A stretch of DNA of 64,000 nucleotides, from positions 32,859-96,858 of the forward strand of contig JBKPCD010000175.1 in assembly GCA_046727175.1 (NCBI GenBank), written 5' to 3'. The DNA is from JBKPCD01 sp046727175. Its GTDB lineage: Bacteria; Acidobacteriota; Vicinamibacteria; Vicinamibacterales; 2-12-FULL-66-21. The stretch's first letter is position 1; the number at the start of each line of letters is the position of its first letter. Under the pieces are notes generated by a model. The model saw only the letters and a program-made list of their open reading frames with translations, was not told the origin of the DNA and did not search any database. The position numbers were made by a program, and so were the translations under genes. Below, piece after piece: positions 55,001 to 63,050 of the stretch.

Positions 55001-55460
55001 ACAGGTTTCGTCCCGTCGGCAACTGATCGATCTGCTGCTTCGTGACCGTCTGGCCGAGATTCGTCTGCTGCGTCTGCAGAAGCGGTGCCTCCGCCCTGAC
55101 ATCGACGGCTTCCGACGCCTGTCCGACCTGTAGCGTGAGGTCGACCTTGATGCTGGCGTTCACCTCGAGCACGATTGCGTCGACGATGGCCGTCTTGAAG
55201 TTCGACCGGGATCCCTCGACTTTGTAGGTGCCTGGTATGAGATTCGTGACGTTGTAAACGCCAGCCTCGTTCGTCGTCGCCGTCTTCGTGACGTTGGTCT
55301 CCACGTTGATCACTTTGACCGTGGCAGCCGGGAGTATCGCGCCACTCGAGTCGGTGACCGTCCCGCCGATCGTGCCGTAGATCCCTTGTGCCGCCGCCGG
55401 CGCACAGCACAGGACGGCGACGATCGCGAACGTACTGCAGAAGGATGTCCCTCGCGTCAT
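52092..55460 (-). CDS. Oar-like TonB-dependent outer-membrane receptor
   Basis: 1122 residues with a good ribosome site (GGAGGAG) before ATG 55460. After a signal peptide (FAIVAVLCCAPAAAQG), residues about 28-110 are a carboxypeptidase-regulatory domain (IGGTVTDSSGAILPAATVKV). The plug region (QIDQLPTGRNLFSLIPL; DYILDGTTI) and a large barrel follow, ending NSRTIQLGLHLYF. Receptors of this Oar-like class import bulky oligosaccharides or act in adhesion. The partner is the GH42 gene downstream. Confidence 0.93.
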   Translation of the reverse strand: MTRGTSFCSTFAIVAVLCCAPAAAQGIYGTIGGTVTDSSGAILPAATVKVINVETNVTKTATTNEAGVYNVTNLIPGTYKVEGSRSNFKTAIVDAIVLEVNASIKVDLTLQVGQASEAVDVRAEAPLLQTQQTNLGQTVTKQQIDQLPTGRNLFSLIPLSAGVSQQVTCEFCGNNGNLRINGDRPRNQDYILDGTTITAPVFGGQAINPAVDSIQEFRIETNSMSAEYGKAGGGVLIAVTKTGTNAFRGSAYEYNRNEALNARNYFEDHTKPKNPFDQNEFGGTIGGPIVRNKVFFFTDYQGIRADGSRPVTGVAVPNAAFRSGDLSALCTAGFDASGACTNAAQQVRFPGTSTLVPFNRIPAAQISPVAQQFTQIWPSSDTPGANPGTNELRFTRPFDNSTNRFNSRLDHQLSSSDQIFGVFHRQWARNISYPGNLVGPEGEQIQRANDYAITAGWNRTLTSSLLNNFRFGYMHRIGHRTNPGQGFKSPSDFGIQGIPPCLSDVPDTANGTKCGTPGVNVTGFSGFTTGAVLYEPASTAQISNTVTTLVGRHSLKAGGEARHYSIDNYQPNGVAGSFSFTGSQTGNAFADYLFGVLNSGNVQVQNAMVSTRAWSFALFVQDDFRLSPKLTLNLGLRWSYDQSFHETHNGLAFFNPYAAEWELFGVNAPDTSVDPSLKQFAPRLGLAWNPVSTIVVRSGYGIMYPSAVGHGRAGDGQPGPNLLARTNFAAGTNWSNLPRIANPDPAAITAPIPVNSLVSFSSWAPREQTPPYFQLWNVTLEKQLGATTMAQVAYVGSHGSHLPINYAYNICQQTPESTAQFGFDATTSPYCPLAAQKVLAAGGSLFDLVITPGYWGLSSSDYHSFQARFERRFTNGFSVLANYTWSRLKDDSSSDWGGFWSLDVLGQDFYNRGAERSVSAGDIPHRLTIAPIVELPFGPGHRWLHDGVVGHVLGGWRATAIYTFSSGSPFGITDNTYGYCNAAHTLSNRPMMIGDPRPSGFDQTIAHWFDTNAFDFSGTCPAPGLLAPTGPSDTTKAFGNAPRYFSDVRNPGVNNLDFSLQKDVKLPAGDQTRLQLRADFFNLLNHPQFAEPLSDPSAPNFGRITRTSLNSRTIQLGLHLYF

Positions 55461-55518
55461 TAGCTCCTCCGCGACCCACGATAGGCGCTCTGACGCAGCG
55501 CGGCACCCTCCTAACGGA

Positions 55519-55665
55519 GGGGATCGGGCTCAAGGTTTGGGCTTTAGCGGACAGTGCAGCCGGCAAACCGGTTCTCACCACCGACCACACAGCGAACGAC
55601 GCGACTTGCGGGCCGGCGACCGGCGTTCGGCAGGGCGCGCCCAAAGCCTATAGCCCAGAGGCGGA
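55519..55665. repeat. GGGCTYN heptamer arms between receptor and regulator genes
   Basis: GGGCTCAAGGTTTGGGCTTT (55528-55547 region) faces GCCCAAAGCCTATAGCCCAG (55637-55660 region), again forming complementary arms of short repeats. Confidence 0.75.
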
Positions 55666-55666
55666 C

Positions 55667-56290
55667 TCAGTGCAGGATGCCGCGCTCGAGTGCCATCGTC
55701 ACCGCGGCCGTCCGATCGTTGACACCGAGCTTTTGAAGGATGTTTTTCACGAACCACTTCGCCGTGGTCGCGCTGACGTGGAGCTCCTCTCCGATTTCGT
55801 TGTTCGTCAGGCCGCGCGCCAGCAGCCGCAAGACCTCCATTTCGCGAGGTGTCAGGTGGGCTCCTACCGGGTATTCGTCGATGCGGCTGGCGGCCTCCTG
55901 GGAGAGGCGGCGCAGGCCGGCGTGGACAGCGCGAACCGTTTCGACCAGCTCGACAGCTGACGCGGTCTTCAGGAGGTAGCCCTGCGCGCCAGCTGCCAGT
56001 GCTCTGTGCACGTCTTCGTCGCCCGTGTGGATGGTGAGGAAGATGAAACGGCTTTCGGGAAATTCGTTGCGAATGGCGCGCATCGTCGCGACGCCGTCCA
56101 TGCCCGGCATGGTGAGGTCGAGAAGCGTGACGTCCGGTCGGTGTTTCCTGAACAGCTGAATCGCATCCCGGCCGTTGCCTGCTTCGGCAACGATGGAAAT
56201 GCAGGCGTGACGGGAGAGAACCGCGGCAACGCCCTCCCGTACGATTGCGTGATCGTCGACGATCATCACGCGAATTGGGCGCGTTTCCAT
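55667..56290 (-). CDS. NarL/FixJ-type response regulator
   Basis: 207 residues. The receiver domain has the acidic pair in MIVDDHAIV, the phospho-acceptor Asp58 in LLDLTMPGMDG and the switch Thr/Lys positions (FLTIHT, YLLKTAS). The C-terminal LuxR-type helix-turn-helix is LTPREMEVLRLLARGLTNNEIGEELHVSATTAKWFVKNILQKLGV. It is divergent from the beta-propeller histidine kinase and is its likely partner. Confidence 0.95.
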   Translation of the reverse strand: METRPIRVMIVDDHAIVREGVAAVLSRHACISIVAEAGNGRDAIQLFRKHRPDVTLLDLTMPGMDGVATMRAIRNEFPESRFIFLTIHTGDEDVHRALAAGAQGYLLKTASAVELVETVRAVHAGLRRLSQEAASRIDEYPVGAHLTPREMEVLRLLARGLTNNEIGEELHVSATTAKWFVKNILQKLGVNDRTAAVTMALERGILH

Positions 56291-56465
56291 CCGCAGTACC
56301 GGCCTGAGGCAGCCACGATTTTATCGCCAACGTTTGCGTCTGCGGCGTGCCCTTTGGGCACCGCCCATGGCATATACTTGCCGGGATCACGCTCACTACC
56401 GCGAACCCGTACCGACCGGTGCTCGTGGGCGGCCGCAGCCGATTGTCGAATGGACAGGTTCACAC

Positions 56466-56591
56466 GGCCCGGGGCCCCCGGCGCGCGTTTTGTGCGCGCT
56501 GGGGTGGGGCGCGGGGCCCCCGGCGCGCGTTTTGTGCGCGCTGGGGTGGGACGCGGGGCCCCCGGCGCGCGTCTTGTACGCGCTGGAGTGA
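56466..56591. repeat. 42-bp tandem repeat, three copies
   Basis: Three consecutive 42-bp units (56466, 56508, 56550) share the core CGGGGCCCCCGGCGCGCG, each with a GCGCGCGTTTTGTGCGCGC-type internal hairpin. As the unit is a multiple of three it keeps an open frame (GAPGARFVRAGVGR) leading into the sensor kinase gene. Confidence 0.9.
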
Positions 56592-59500
56592 GGCACGCGG
56601 GACGAATTCCGGGGTGGCTGCTCGGCGCGTTTCTCGCGCTGTGCCCTCCGACGGCGCATGGTCTCGACCGGGGTCGGCTGATCACGCAGTACGGCCACGA
56701 CGTCTGGCTCACCCGCGACGGTCTCCCACAGAACTCGGTCAAGGCAATCGTGCAGACCCGCGATGGGTACCTGTGGCTCGGCACCTGGGGAGGTCTGGCG
56801 CGTTTCGACGGTGTCCGCTTCACGATCTTCAACCGCACCAACACCCCAGCCCTGCGTGACAGTCGCATTACTGCGTTGACCGAAGATGCGGATGGCAACC
56901 TCTGGATCGGAACGGCCGCGGGCGGTCTGATCCGCATGAAGGACGGCGTTTTCGAAACCTACCGTTCGGAAGGCGATACGTCCTACGAGGAGCACTCGCG
57001 CTGGCAAATCCGATCGATGGCTCTCAGCCACGACGGCAGCCTGTGGATCGGAACCAGTGGCAGTGGATTCCGTCGCTTTCAGAACGGCCGATTCGGGCCG
57101 CTCCTGATGGATCGCCATGTCGTGCGCGCGATCCTGGAAGATGATGCGCGTCATTTGTGGGTCGCCACGTCCAGCGGCGTGCTGGAGCTGTCCTGGACGG
57201 AGCCCGGCACATTCCATATCGAACGTCACCTTCTGCAAGGCCATCTCGTCAACGGACTCTTTCAGGACGAATCGCGGGCAATCTGGATTGCCGCCCGTGG
57301 CGGGCTTACGCGGGTGACCGGTCCACGCGTGGTGACGTACGGATCGTCCGAAGGATTTCCGGCAAAGGCAGGTCTGTCGATTTGTGGAGACCGCGATGGA
57401 AACCTGTGGATTGGCAGCGACGGCGATGGTCTCGTCCGGATGCGGGGCGAACGCTTTGACGTCTTCACCGTACGCGACGGTTTGTCGAACGGCTTCATCC
57501 CGGCGTTGTACGAAGACCGGGAGGGGAGTCTGTGGATCGGCTCCAACGACGGATTGAACAGACTGCGAAATACCCGTTTCACCGCCTTCACAACGCGCGA
57601 GGGGCTCTCGGCCGATGTCGTCAACTCGGTGTTGGCCGACACTGACGGCGCGGTCTGGATCGGGACTGACGGAGGAGGATTGAATCGGCTGCACGGCGGG
57701 ACGATTGCCTCGTACTCGACTGCGAACGGGTTGGCGACCAATTACCCCGGCGCGCTCTTTCAATCTGGTGACGGAAGCCTGTGGATCAGCGGCGACGGGG
57801 TGGTCATGCGACGCCGAAATGGTCGATTGCGCGTGTACACGTCAGCCGACGGCGTGCCGAAAGGCTTCGTGTCGGCGATTGCCGAAGATCGCGAAGGCCG
57901 AATCGTGATCGGGGGTGAAGGGCCGGTCCGCGAGTTGAAGGGCGATCGTTTCGTCGTGTACGCGAATCAGCCAAGCCGGATCGAGTACTGCTATTCGATC
58001 AGTCGAGATCGACGGGGTGACCTGTGGTTCGCCACCACGGGTGGTCTCGTTCACGCCTCGCCTTCAGGATATCGTCTCTACACGACTCATGACGGCCTCC
58101 CGGACGAAGGGGTGCACTCGGTGCACGAAGATGCCGCAGGGAACATCTGGCTGGCCACGGTGAGCGGCCTCGCGCGCGTGAAGGACGGTGCAGTCACGAG
58201 CTTTTCGAAGGCCGGGCCGCTCGGCGAAATCGTCTTCGAAATCCTCGAAGACGGCCAGGGGAATCTGTGGATGAATGGTCGTCAGGGAATTCTGAAGGCG
58301 AGCAAGCATGATCTGGACGACTACGCAGACCAGAAGCGTCGCGACGTGCCGGTCACAGTCTATGGACTCTCCGACGGGCTGAAGAGCACCGATTACACCA
58401 TCGCCTATATCCAACGGCCCGCGTGTCGAACGTCTGATGGCAGGTTATGGTTCGCCACGACCGCTGGTGTCGCGTCGATCGACCCGACCGAGAATCGAGT
58501 CAACGCGCTCGCGCCTCCCGTGCTCATCGAGCGGTTCGTTGGGGCGGAGCGGCGCGACGAGAGCGGATCGGTGCAGGTTGGTGCGGGCGCCGGGACCTTT
58601 GAAATCCAATACACGGCGCTGAGCTTCATGGCGCCGTCCCAGGTGCGGTTCGCCTATCGGCTCGAGCCGCTGGATCCGGACTGGATTGATGCCGGCAGCC
58701 GACGTGTGGCGACGTACAGCCGCGTCCCTCCGGGTCGCTATCGATTTCGCGTGCGCGCCGCGAACAACGACGGGGTCTGGAATGAAGCGGGCGCGATGGT
58801 CGATATCCGCGTGCCGCCCCGCTTCTATCAGACCCTCTGGTTTCGCGCGTCCGTCGTCGTGCTGCTCCTGGCTGCTGCGGTCGGTGTCCACCGGCTGCGC
58901 GTCCGACGCCTCGAAGCGCAATTCTCGCTGGTCATGAAGGAACGTAACCGGCTCGCGCGTGAGATCCATGACAGCCTGGCCCAGGGCCTGGCGGCAATCG
59001 GCCTGCATTTGTCCTCGGTGCCAGACGAGAGTGACGATGCGGTGCGCGAGCGCCATCTTAAAAAGGCGCGACAGCTCGTCGCGGCCAACCTTGCGGAAGC
59101 GCGCCGATCCGTCTGGGATCTCCATTCACACTATCTCGACGGAAACGATCTCGAATCTGGAGTGGCCCGGATGGCATCGGATCTCGGTGAAGGCGCGAAC
59201 GCCCGCGTGACCGTTCGCACCATCGGACCGCCTCGCCAGTTGGGCGCGGAGGTCCAGAAGAACCTGTTTCGAATCGCGCAAGAGGCGTTGGCGAACGCGG
59301 TCCGTCATGCGTCTGCGCGACAGATTACGATCGAGCTCCGCTTCGAGCGGCACCAGGCGGCTCTGACGATTACCGACGATGGTGGGGGTTTCGACGTGAA
59401 GACCTCCAGCAGTGGGTTCGGTTTGACGAGTATGCGTGAGCGCGCGTCACAGATCGGCGCCGTCCTCGCGGTCGACAGCACGCCGATGGCGGGCACCTCT

Positions 59501-59638
59501 GTCACTCTGACCGTGCCACTGGCCCCGGATCGCCGACGAATCATCACGCGCGCGAACACCGCTGCCTTCGCGCTTGGTCAACGGCTCGGGATAGTACGAA
59601 GAGCCGTCGCCGCGAATTCACGACGGTCCGCCCGGTAG
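56588..59638 (+). CDS. Sensor histidine kinase with periplasmic beta-propeller and Y_Y_Y domain
   Basis: About 1016 residues from GTG 56588, chosen because it starts right before a signal peptide (MRHAGRIPGWLLGAFLALC). ATG 56450 is possible but would include the tandem repeats. The ectodomain is two propellers built from repeats such as DGYLWLGTWGGLARFDG and DGNLWIGSDGDGLVRM, then a Y_Y_Y domain (FAYRLEPLDPDWIDAGSRR). A membrane helix (about 753-773) leads to a HisKA_3 domain with phospho-His about 794 in REIHDSLAQGLAAIGLHL and an ATPase domain (DDGGGFD; GFGLTSMRERA). It resembles Bacteroidetes hybrid sensors but with the regulator as a separate gene. Confidence 0.92.
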   Translation: MRHAGRIPGWLLGAFLALCPPTAHGLDRGRLITQYGHDVWLTRDGLPQNSVKAIVQTRDGYLWLGTWGGLARFDGVRFTIFNRTNTPALRDSRITALTEDADGNLWIGTAAGGLIRMKDGVFETYRSEGDTSYEEHSRWQIRSMALSHDGSLWIGTSGSGFRRFQNGRFGPLLMDRHVVRAILEDDARHLWVATSSGVLELSWTEPGTFHIERHLLQGHLVNGLFQDESRAIWIAARGGLTRVTGPRVVTYGSSEGFPAKAGLSICGDRDGNLWIGSDGDGLVRMRGERFDVFTVRDGLSNGFIPALYEDREGSLWIGSNDGLNRLRNTRFTAFTTREGLSADVVNSVLADTDGAVWIGTDGGGLNRLHGGTIASYSTANGLATNYPGALFQSGDGSLWISGDGVVMRRRNGRLRVYTSADGVPKGFVSAIAEDREGRIVIGGEGPVRELKGDRFVVYANQPSRIEYCYSISRDRRGDLWFATTGGLVHASPSGYRLYTTHDGLPDEGVHSVHEDAAGNIWLATVSGLARVKDGAVTSFSKAGPLGEIVFEILEDGQGNLWMNGRQGILKASKHDLDDYADQKRRDVPVTVYGLSDGLKSTDYTIAYIQRPACRTSDGRLWFATTAGVASIDPTENRVNALAPPVLIERFVGAERRDESGSVQVGAGAGTFEIQYTALSFMAPSQVRFAYRLEPLDPDWIDAGSRRVATYSRVPPGRYRFRVRAANNDGVWNEAGAMVDIRVPPRFYQTLWFRASVVVLLLAAAVGVHRLRVRRLEAQFSLVMKERNRLAREIHDSLAQGLAAIGLHLSSVPDESDDAVRERHLKKARQLVAANLAEARRSVWDLHSHYLDGNDLESGVARMASDLGEGANARVTVRTIGPPRQLGAEVQKNLFRIAQEALANAVRHASARQITIELRFERHQAALTITDDGGGFDVKTSSSGFGLTSMRERASQIGAVLAVDSTPMAGTSVTLTVPLAPDRRRIITRANTAAFALGQRLGIVRRAVAANSRRSAR

Positions 59639-59651
59639 CTCCCGCCGCAGC

Positions 59652-59682
59652 TTGAACCCTGAACTCTGAACCCCTGGCCGTA
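59652..59682. repeat. TTGAACC/CTGAACT heptamers
   Basis: TTGAACC, CTGAACT, CTGAACC in exact 7-bp register downstream of the kinase gene. Confidence 0.85.
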
Positions 59683-59815
59683 TTGCCGAGGCGGGCGCAT
59701 TCGATGTTTTTTCCCGAACTTTAGCGCTTACGCCTATGATCCTTCTCGAGAGCACACGCGTGGCGCGCGGCGGGCAGCCGCGCGTCGCGCACCGCGCTCA
59801 TGGGAGGAGACCCTC

Positions 59816-62800
59816 ATGCGAACGCCGACCACAAGGATCGCGATGCGTTTGCTCGCGATTGCCGGATTGAGTCTCACGCTTGCCGATCCCGCCGCCTCAC
59901 AAACCATTCGGTCAACTCTGACCGGCACGGTCACCGACCCTAACGGGGCCGTGATTGCGAAGGTGACCGTAACGGCGACGAACCTCGCGACGAATATCGC
60001 GACCACCACCAGGACGAACGACGAAGGTCTGTACACGTTCACGGCGCTCGCACCAGGTGAATACGCGATCTCGGTCGAGCAGACGGGATTCAAGCGATTC
60101 GTGCAGACTGGGGTCGTCCTGCAGATCGCGCAGGCGACGCGGCTCGATATTCCACTCGAAGTCGGGCCGGTCACGGAGGAAGTGCAGGTCGTCGGGCAGT
60201 CGCCGCTCGTGCGCAGCACCTCGAGCGAGCTGGGACAGGTCATCGACTACAAGCAGATCCAGTCGCTGCCGCTCAACGGACGGCTCTTCGAACAGCTCGT
60301 GACGCTCACGCCGGGCGCGATCCCGGCCGGGTTCGCGGACAGCGCCGAGAATGCCGCCGCGGCCGGCGCGAGGAGCGCCGTGCACCACAGCGTGAACGGC
60401 ATGCCCTGGTCGGGGAACAACTATCTGCTCGACGGCGTCGCGAACAACGAGCCACTGAACGCCTTCATCAACGTGACGCCGCCGCTCGAGGCCATTCAGG
60501 AGTTCAAGGTCCAGACGAACAACCCGTCAGCAGAGTTCGGCGTCTTCGGTGGCGCCGTGGTGAACCTCACGATCCGATCGGGGACGAATCGCTTCAATGG
60601 CTCGATCTTCGAGTACTACCGCGACGATGCTCTGAACGCGCGCAACTTCTTCGCCGCCACGAAGGCGCCGTTCAACTCTCACCAGTTCGGCGCTACGCTT
60701 GGCGGTCCGGTCCTTCGCAACAAGGCGTTCTTCTTCGGCGATTATCAGGGCCTGCGGCAGGATCAGGGGCGCACGTTCCTGTTCACCGTCCCGACGCCGG
60801 AGATGCGTGCGGGGAATCTCAGCGCCATCAGCAATGCCATCTACGATCCGCTCACCGGTCAGCGCTTTCAGGGCAACATCATTCCCGCCGATCGGATCAA
60901 TCCAATCGCGCGTGGTGTCAACAACGTTTATCCCCTGCCGAATCTGCCAGGCATCGTGAACAACTACATCGAGAACAACGTGCTGACCAACGATCTGAAC
61001 GCGTTCGACGTGCGCGGCGACGTGAACCTCGCGTCGAAAGGGTCTCTGTTCGGCCGGTACTCGCGTGCCGATCGCGATTACGTCGATCCGCCAGCGGGCA
61101 ATCAGTTCATGCAAGGCGGCAATGCATCGAACTCAGGCAACTACAACGCAGTCATCGGGCACACGTACTCGTTCTCTGGATCAAAGCTCAATGAGCTTCG
61201 CTTCGGCGTGAACAAGTACGATCTAGCGCAAGTTGGATCTGATTTCGGCATTCCGAAGAACAACGAGCTCGGCATTCCGAATGGCAACATCGAGGGGCAA
61301 CCCTACACGTTCGGGATTGCGGACTTCACGATTCCAGGTTACCGGAGCACGGGTTCCCCCGGCTTCACGAATTCCGTGCGCATCGGGACGACGGTGCAGC
61401 TCTCCGACACCGTGTCCTGGCTCGTGGGGCGGCATTCCTTCAAGTTCGGTGGCGACTACCGCCACATCACGTCCACCCTCACCAATCCGGAGACAATGCC
61501 GCGGGGCCGCTTCACGTTCGGCTCGCAGTACACCAGCAACGCTGGCGCCGCTGGTACCGGCGACGCCTACGCGAGCTTCCTGCTCGGTTTTCCGAACCAG
61601 ATCAACCGCGATTTCGTCGACACGTACCCGCACGTGCTCATTCACTTCGTCGGCTTCTTCGCGCAGGACGACTTTCGAGTCAGCCGCAATCTCACGGTGA
61701 ATCTCGGTCTTCGGTGGGATCTGCTCACCAGCCCTGTCGAGGAATCGAACCGGCAGACGAACTTCAGCCTGCAGGACGGCCTGATCCACGCGGCAAGCGA
61801 CAGCGACCGCGGTCCGCTCACCAGCAACTTCTATGGAGGCTGGGCTCCGCGGCTTGGTGTGGCGTACTCGCCCGACGATGGCAAGACAGCGTTCCGCGGT
61901 GCGTACGGCATCAGCTATTATCGTGACAACTTCGGCGCAAATGGCGGAACGCTCGAGCGCAACCATCCGCTGTTTCAGCAGATCCTGCTGCAATCGCCGA
62001 CGCAGTTCATTCCCTTCCGCAGCTTGAGCGACGGTCTGCCAGGGTTCACATCAATTCCGTTGACGCCTACCATTACGCCGCCACCGGGGTTTGCGGTGTT
62101 CTTCTTTCCGAAAGGCGACAAGCCGAACAAGTCGCAGATGTTCAACGTCGGCGTGCAACGACAACTGCCGTGGAACTCCGTCGTGGATGTGACCTATGTG
62201 GGGACGCGCGGGTCCAATATCTTCCGCAGCCGGAACATCAATGTTCCATTGCCCGGACCTGGCCCACTCGATCCGCGTCGTCCGTACTACAGCATTGCGC
62301 CGAACACGCCATCCATCAACCAGCGATCGGGCGACGGTAAATCGTGGTACGACGCGCTGCAGATGAAACTGGACAAGCGGTTTTCGGGCGGGCTGCAGGC
62401 GCTCGTGTCGTACACGTACTCGCGGAGCGAGGACACCGCCTTCATCCTGCACCCCTCCTTCGATACGAGGGCGCCGTCGTTCAACAAAGCCATCGATGTC
62501 CCGCACAACCTCGTCGTGAGCTGGACGTACGAGCTGCCGGTCGGCCCGGGCAAGCCGTACGGGAAGAGTGATTCCGTCGTCGTGCAGAAGCTGCTCGAGG
62601 GCTGGGGACTCAACGGCATCACGATGTATCAGTCCGGCCAGCCGCTCAACATCACGGTTGCCTCGTCGCTCCTCAACACCGGCAGCGGCAACTGGGCCGA
62701 CGTGACGTGCTCCGACATCGGGATGCCGGAGCGCGCGGATCAATGGTTCGACACCGGCTGTTTCGCGAACCCGGCCCAGTACCAGTTCGGCAACTACGAA

Positions 62801-63031
62801 ATCGGCCAAGTGCGCGGGCCGCGTGTGGTCAACACGGACTTCTCGTTCTTCAAACGCACCGCGCTCGGCGGCAGCCGGTCGATCGAGGTGCGAATCGAGA
62901 CATTCAACCTCTTCAACCATGCGCTGTTCAACAACCCGAACACGACATTCGGCAATTCGCAGTTCGGCCGGATCACCAGCACACGGTTGCCGTCGCGGGA
63001 GATTCAGCTCGGCGCGCGGTTGATATTCTGA
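59816..63031 (+). CDS. Oar-like TonB-dependent outer-membrane receptor
   Basis: 1071 residues, with GGGAGGAGA upstream of ATG 59816. The signal peptide (AMRLLAIAGLSLTLADPAASQ) precedes a carboxypeptidase-regulatory domain (LTGTVTDPNGAVIAKVTVTATN; PGEYAISVEQTGF), a plug (QIQSLPLNGRLFEQLVTLTPG; GNNYLLDGVANNEPLNAFIN) and a barrel ending SREIQLGARLIF. It lies between the sensor kinase and a glycosidase-like gene, so regulation by the two-component system and import of a glycan are plausible. Confidence 0.93.
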   Translation: MRTPTTRIAMRLLAIAGLSLTLADPAASQTIRSTLTGTVTDPNGAVIAKVTVTATNLATNIATTTRTNDEGLYTFTALAPGEYAISVEQTGFKRFVQTGVVLQIAQATRLDIPLEVGPVTEEVQVVGQSPLVRSTSSELGQVIDYKQIQSLPLNGRLFEQLVTLTPGAIPAGFADSAENAAAAGARSAVHHSVNGMPWSGNNYLLDGVANNEPLNAFINVTPPLEAIQEFKVQTNNPSAEFGVFGGAVVNLTIRSGTNRFNGSIFEYYRDDALNARNFFAATKAPFNSHQFGATLGGPVLRNKAFFFGDYQGLRQDQGRTFLFTVPTPEMRAGNLSAISNAIYDPLTGQRFQGNIIPADRINPIARGVNNVYPLPNLPGIVNNYIENNVLTNDLNAFDVRGDVNLASKGSLFGRYSRADRDYVDPPAGNQFMQGGNASNSGNYNAVIGHTYSFSGSKLNELRFGVNKYDLAQVGSDFGIPKNNELGIPNGNIEGQPYTFGIADFTIPGYRSTGSPGFTNSVRIGTTVQLSDTVSWLVGRHSFKFGGDYRHITSTLTNPETMPRGRFTFGSQYTSNAGAAGTGDAYASFLLGFPNQINRDFVDTYPHVLIHFVGFFAQDDFRVSRNLTVNLGLRWDLLTSPVEESNRQTNFSLQDGLIHAASDSDRGPLTSNFYGGWAPRLGVAYSPDDGKTAFRGAYGISYYRDNFGANGGTLERNHPLFQQILLQSPTQFIPFRSLSDGLPGFTSIPLTPTITPPPGFAVFFFPKGDKPNKSQMFNVGVQRQLPWNSVVDVTYVGTRGSNIFRSRNINVPLPGPGPLDPRRPYYSIAPNTPSINQRSGDGKSWYDALQMKLDKRFSGGLQALVSYTYSRSEDTAFILHPSFDTRAPSFNKAIDVPHNLVVSWTYELPVGPGKPYGKSDSVVVQKLLEGWGLNGITMYQSGQPLNITVASSLLNTGSGNWADVTCSDIGMPERADQWFDTGCFANPAQYQFGNYEIGQVRGPRVVNTDFSFFKRTALGGSRSIEVRIETFNLFNHALFNNPNTTFGNSQFGRITSTRLPSREIQLGARLIF

Positions 63032-63050
63032 GTAAGCGGCCGCTGAAAGA

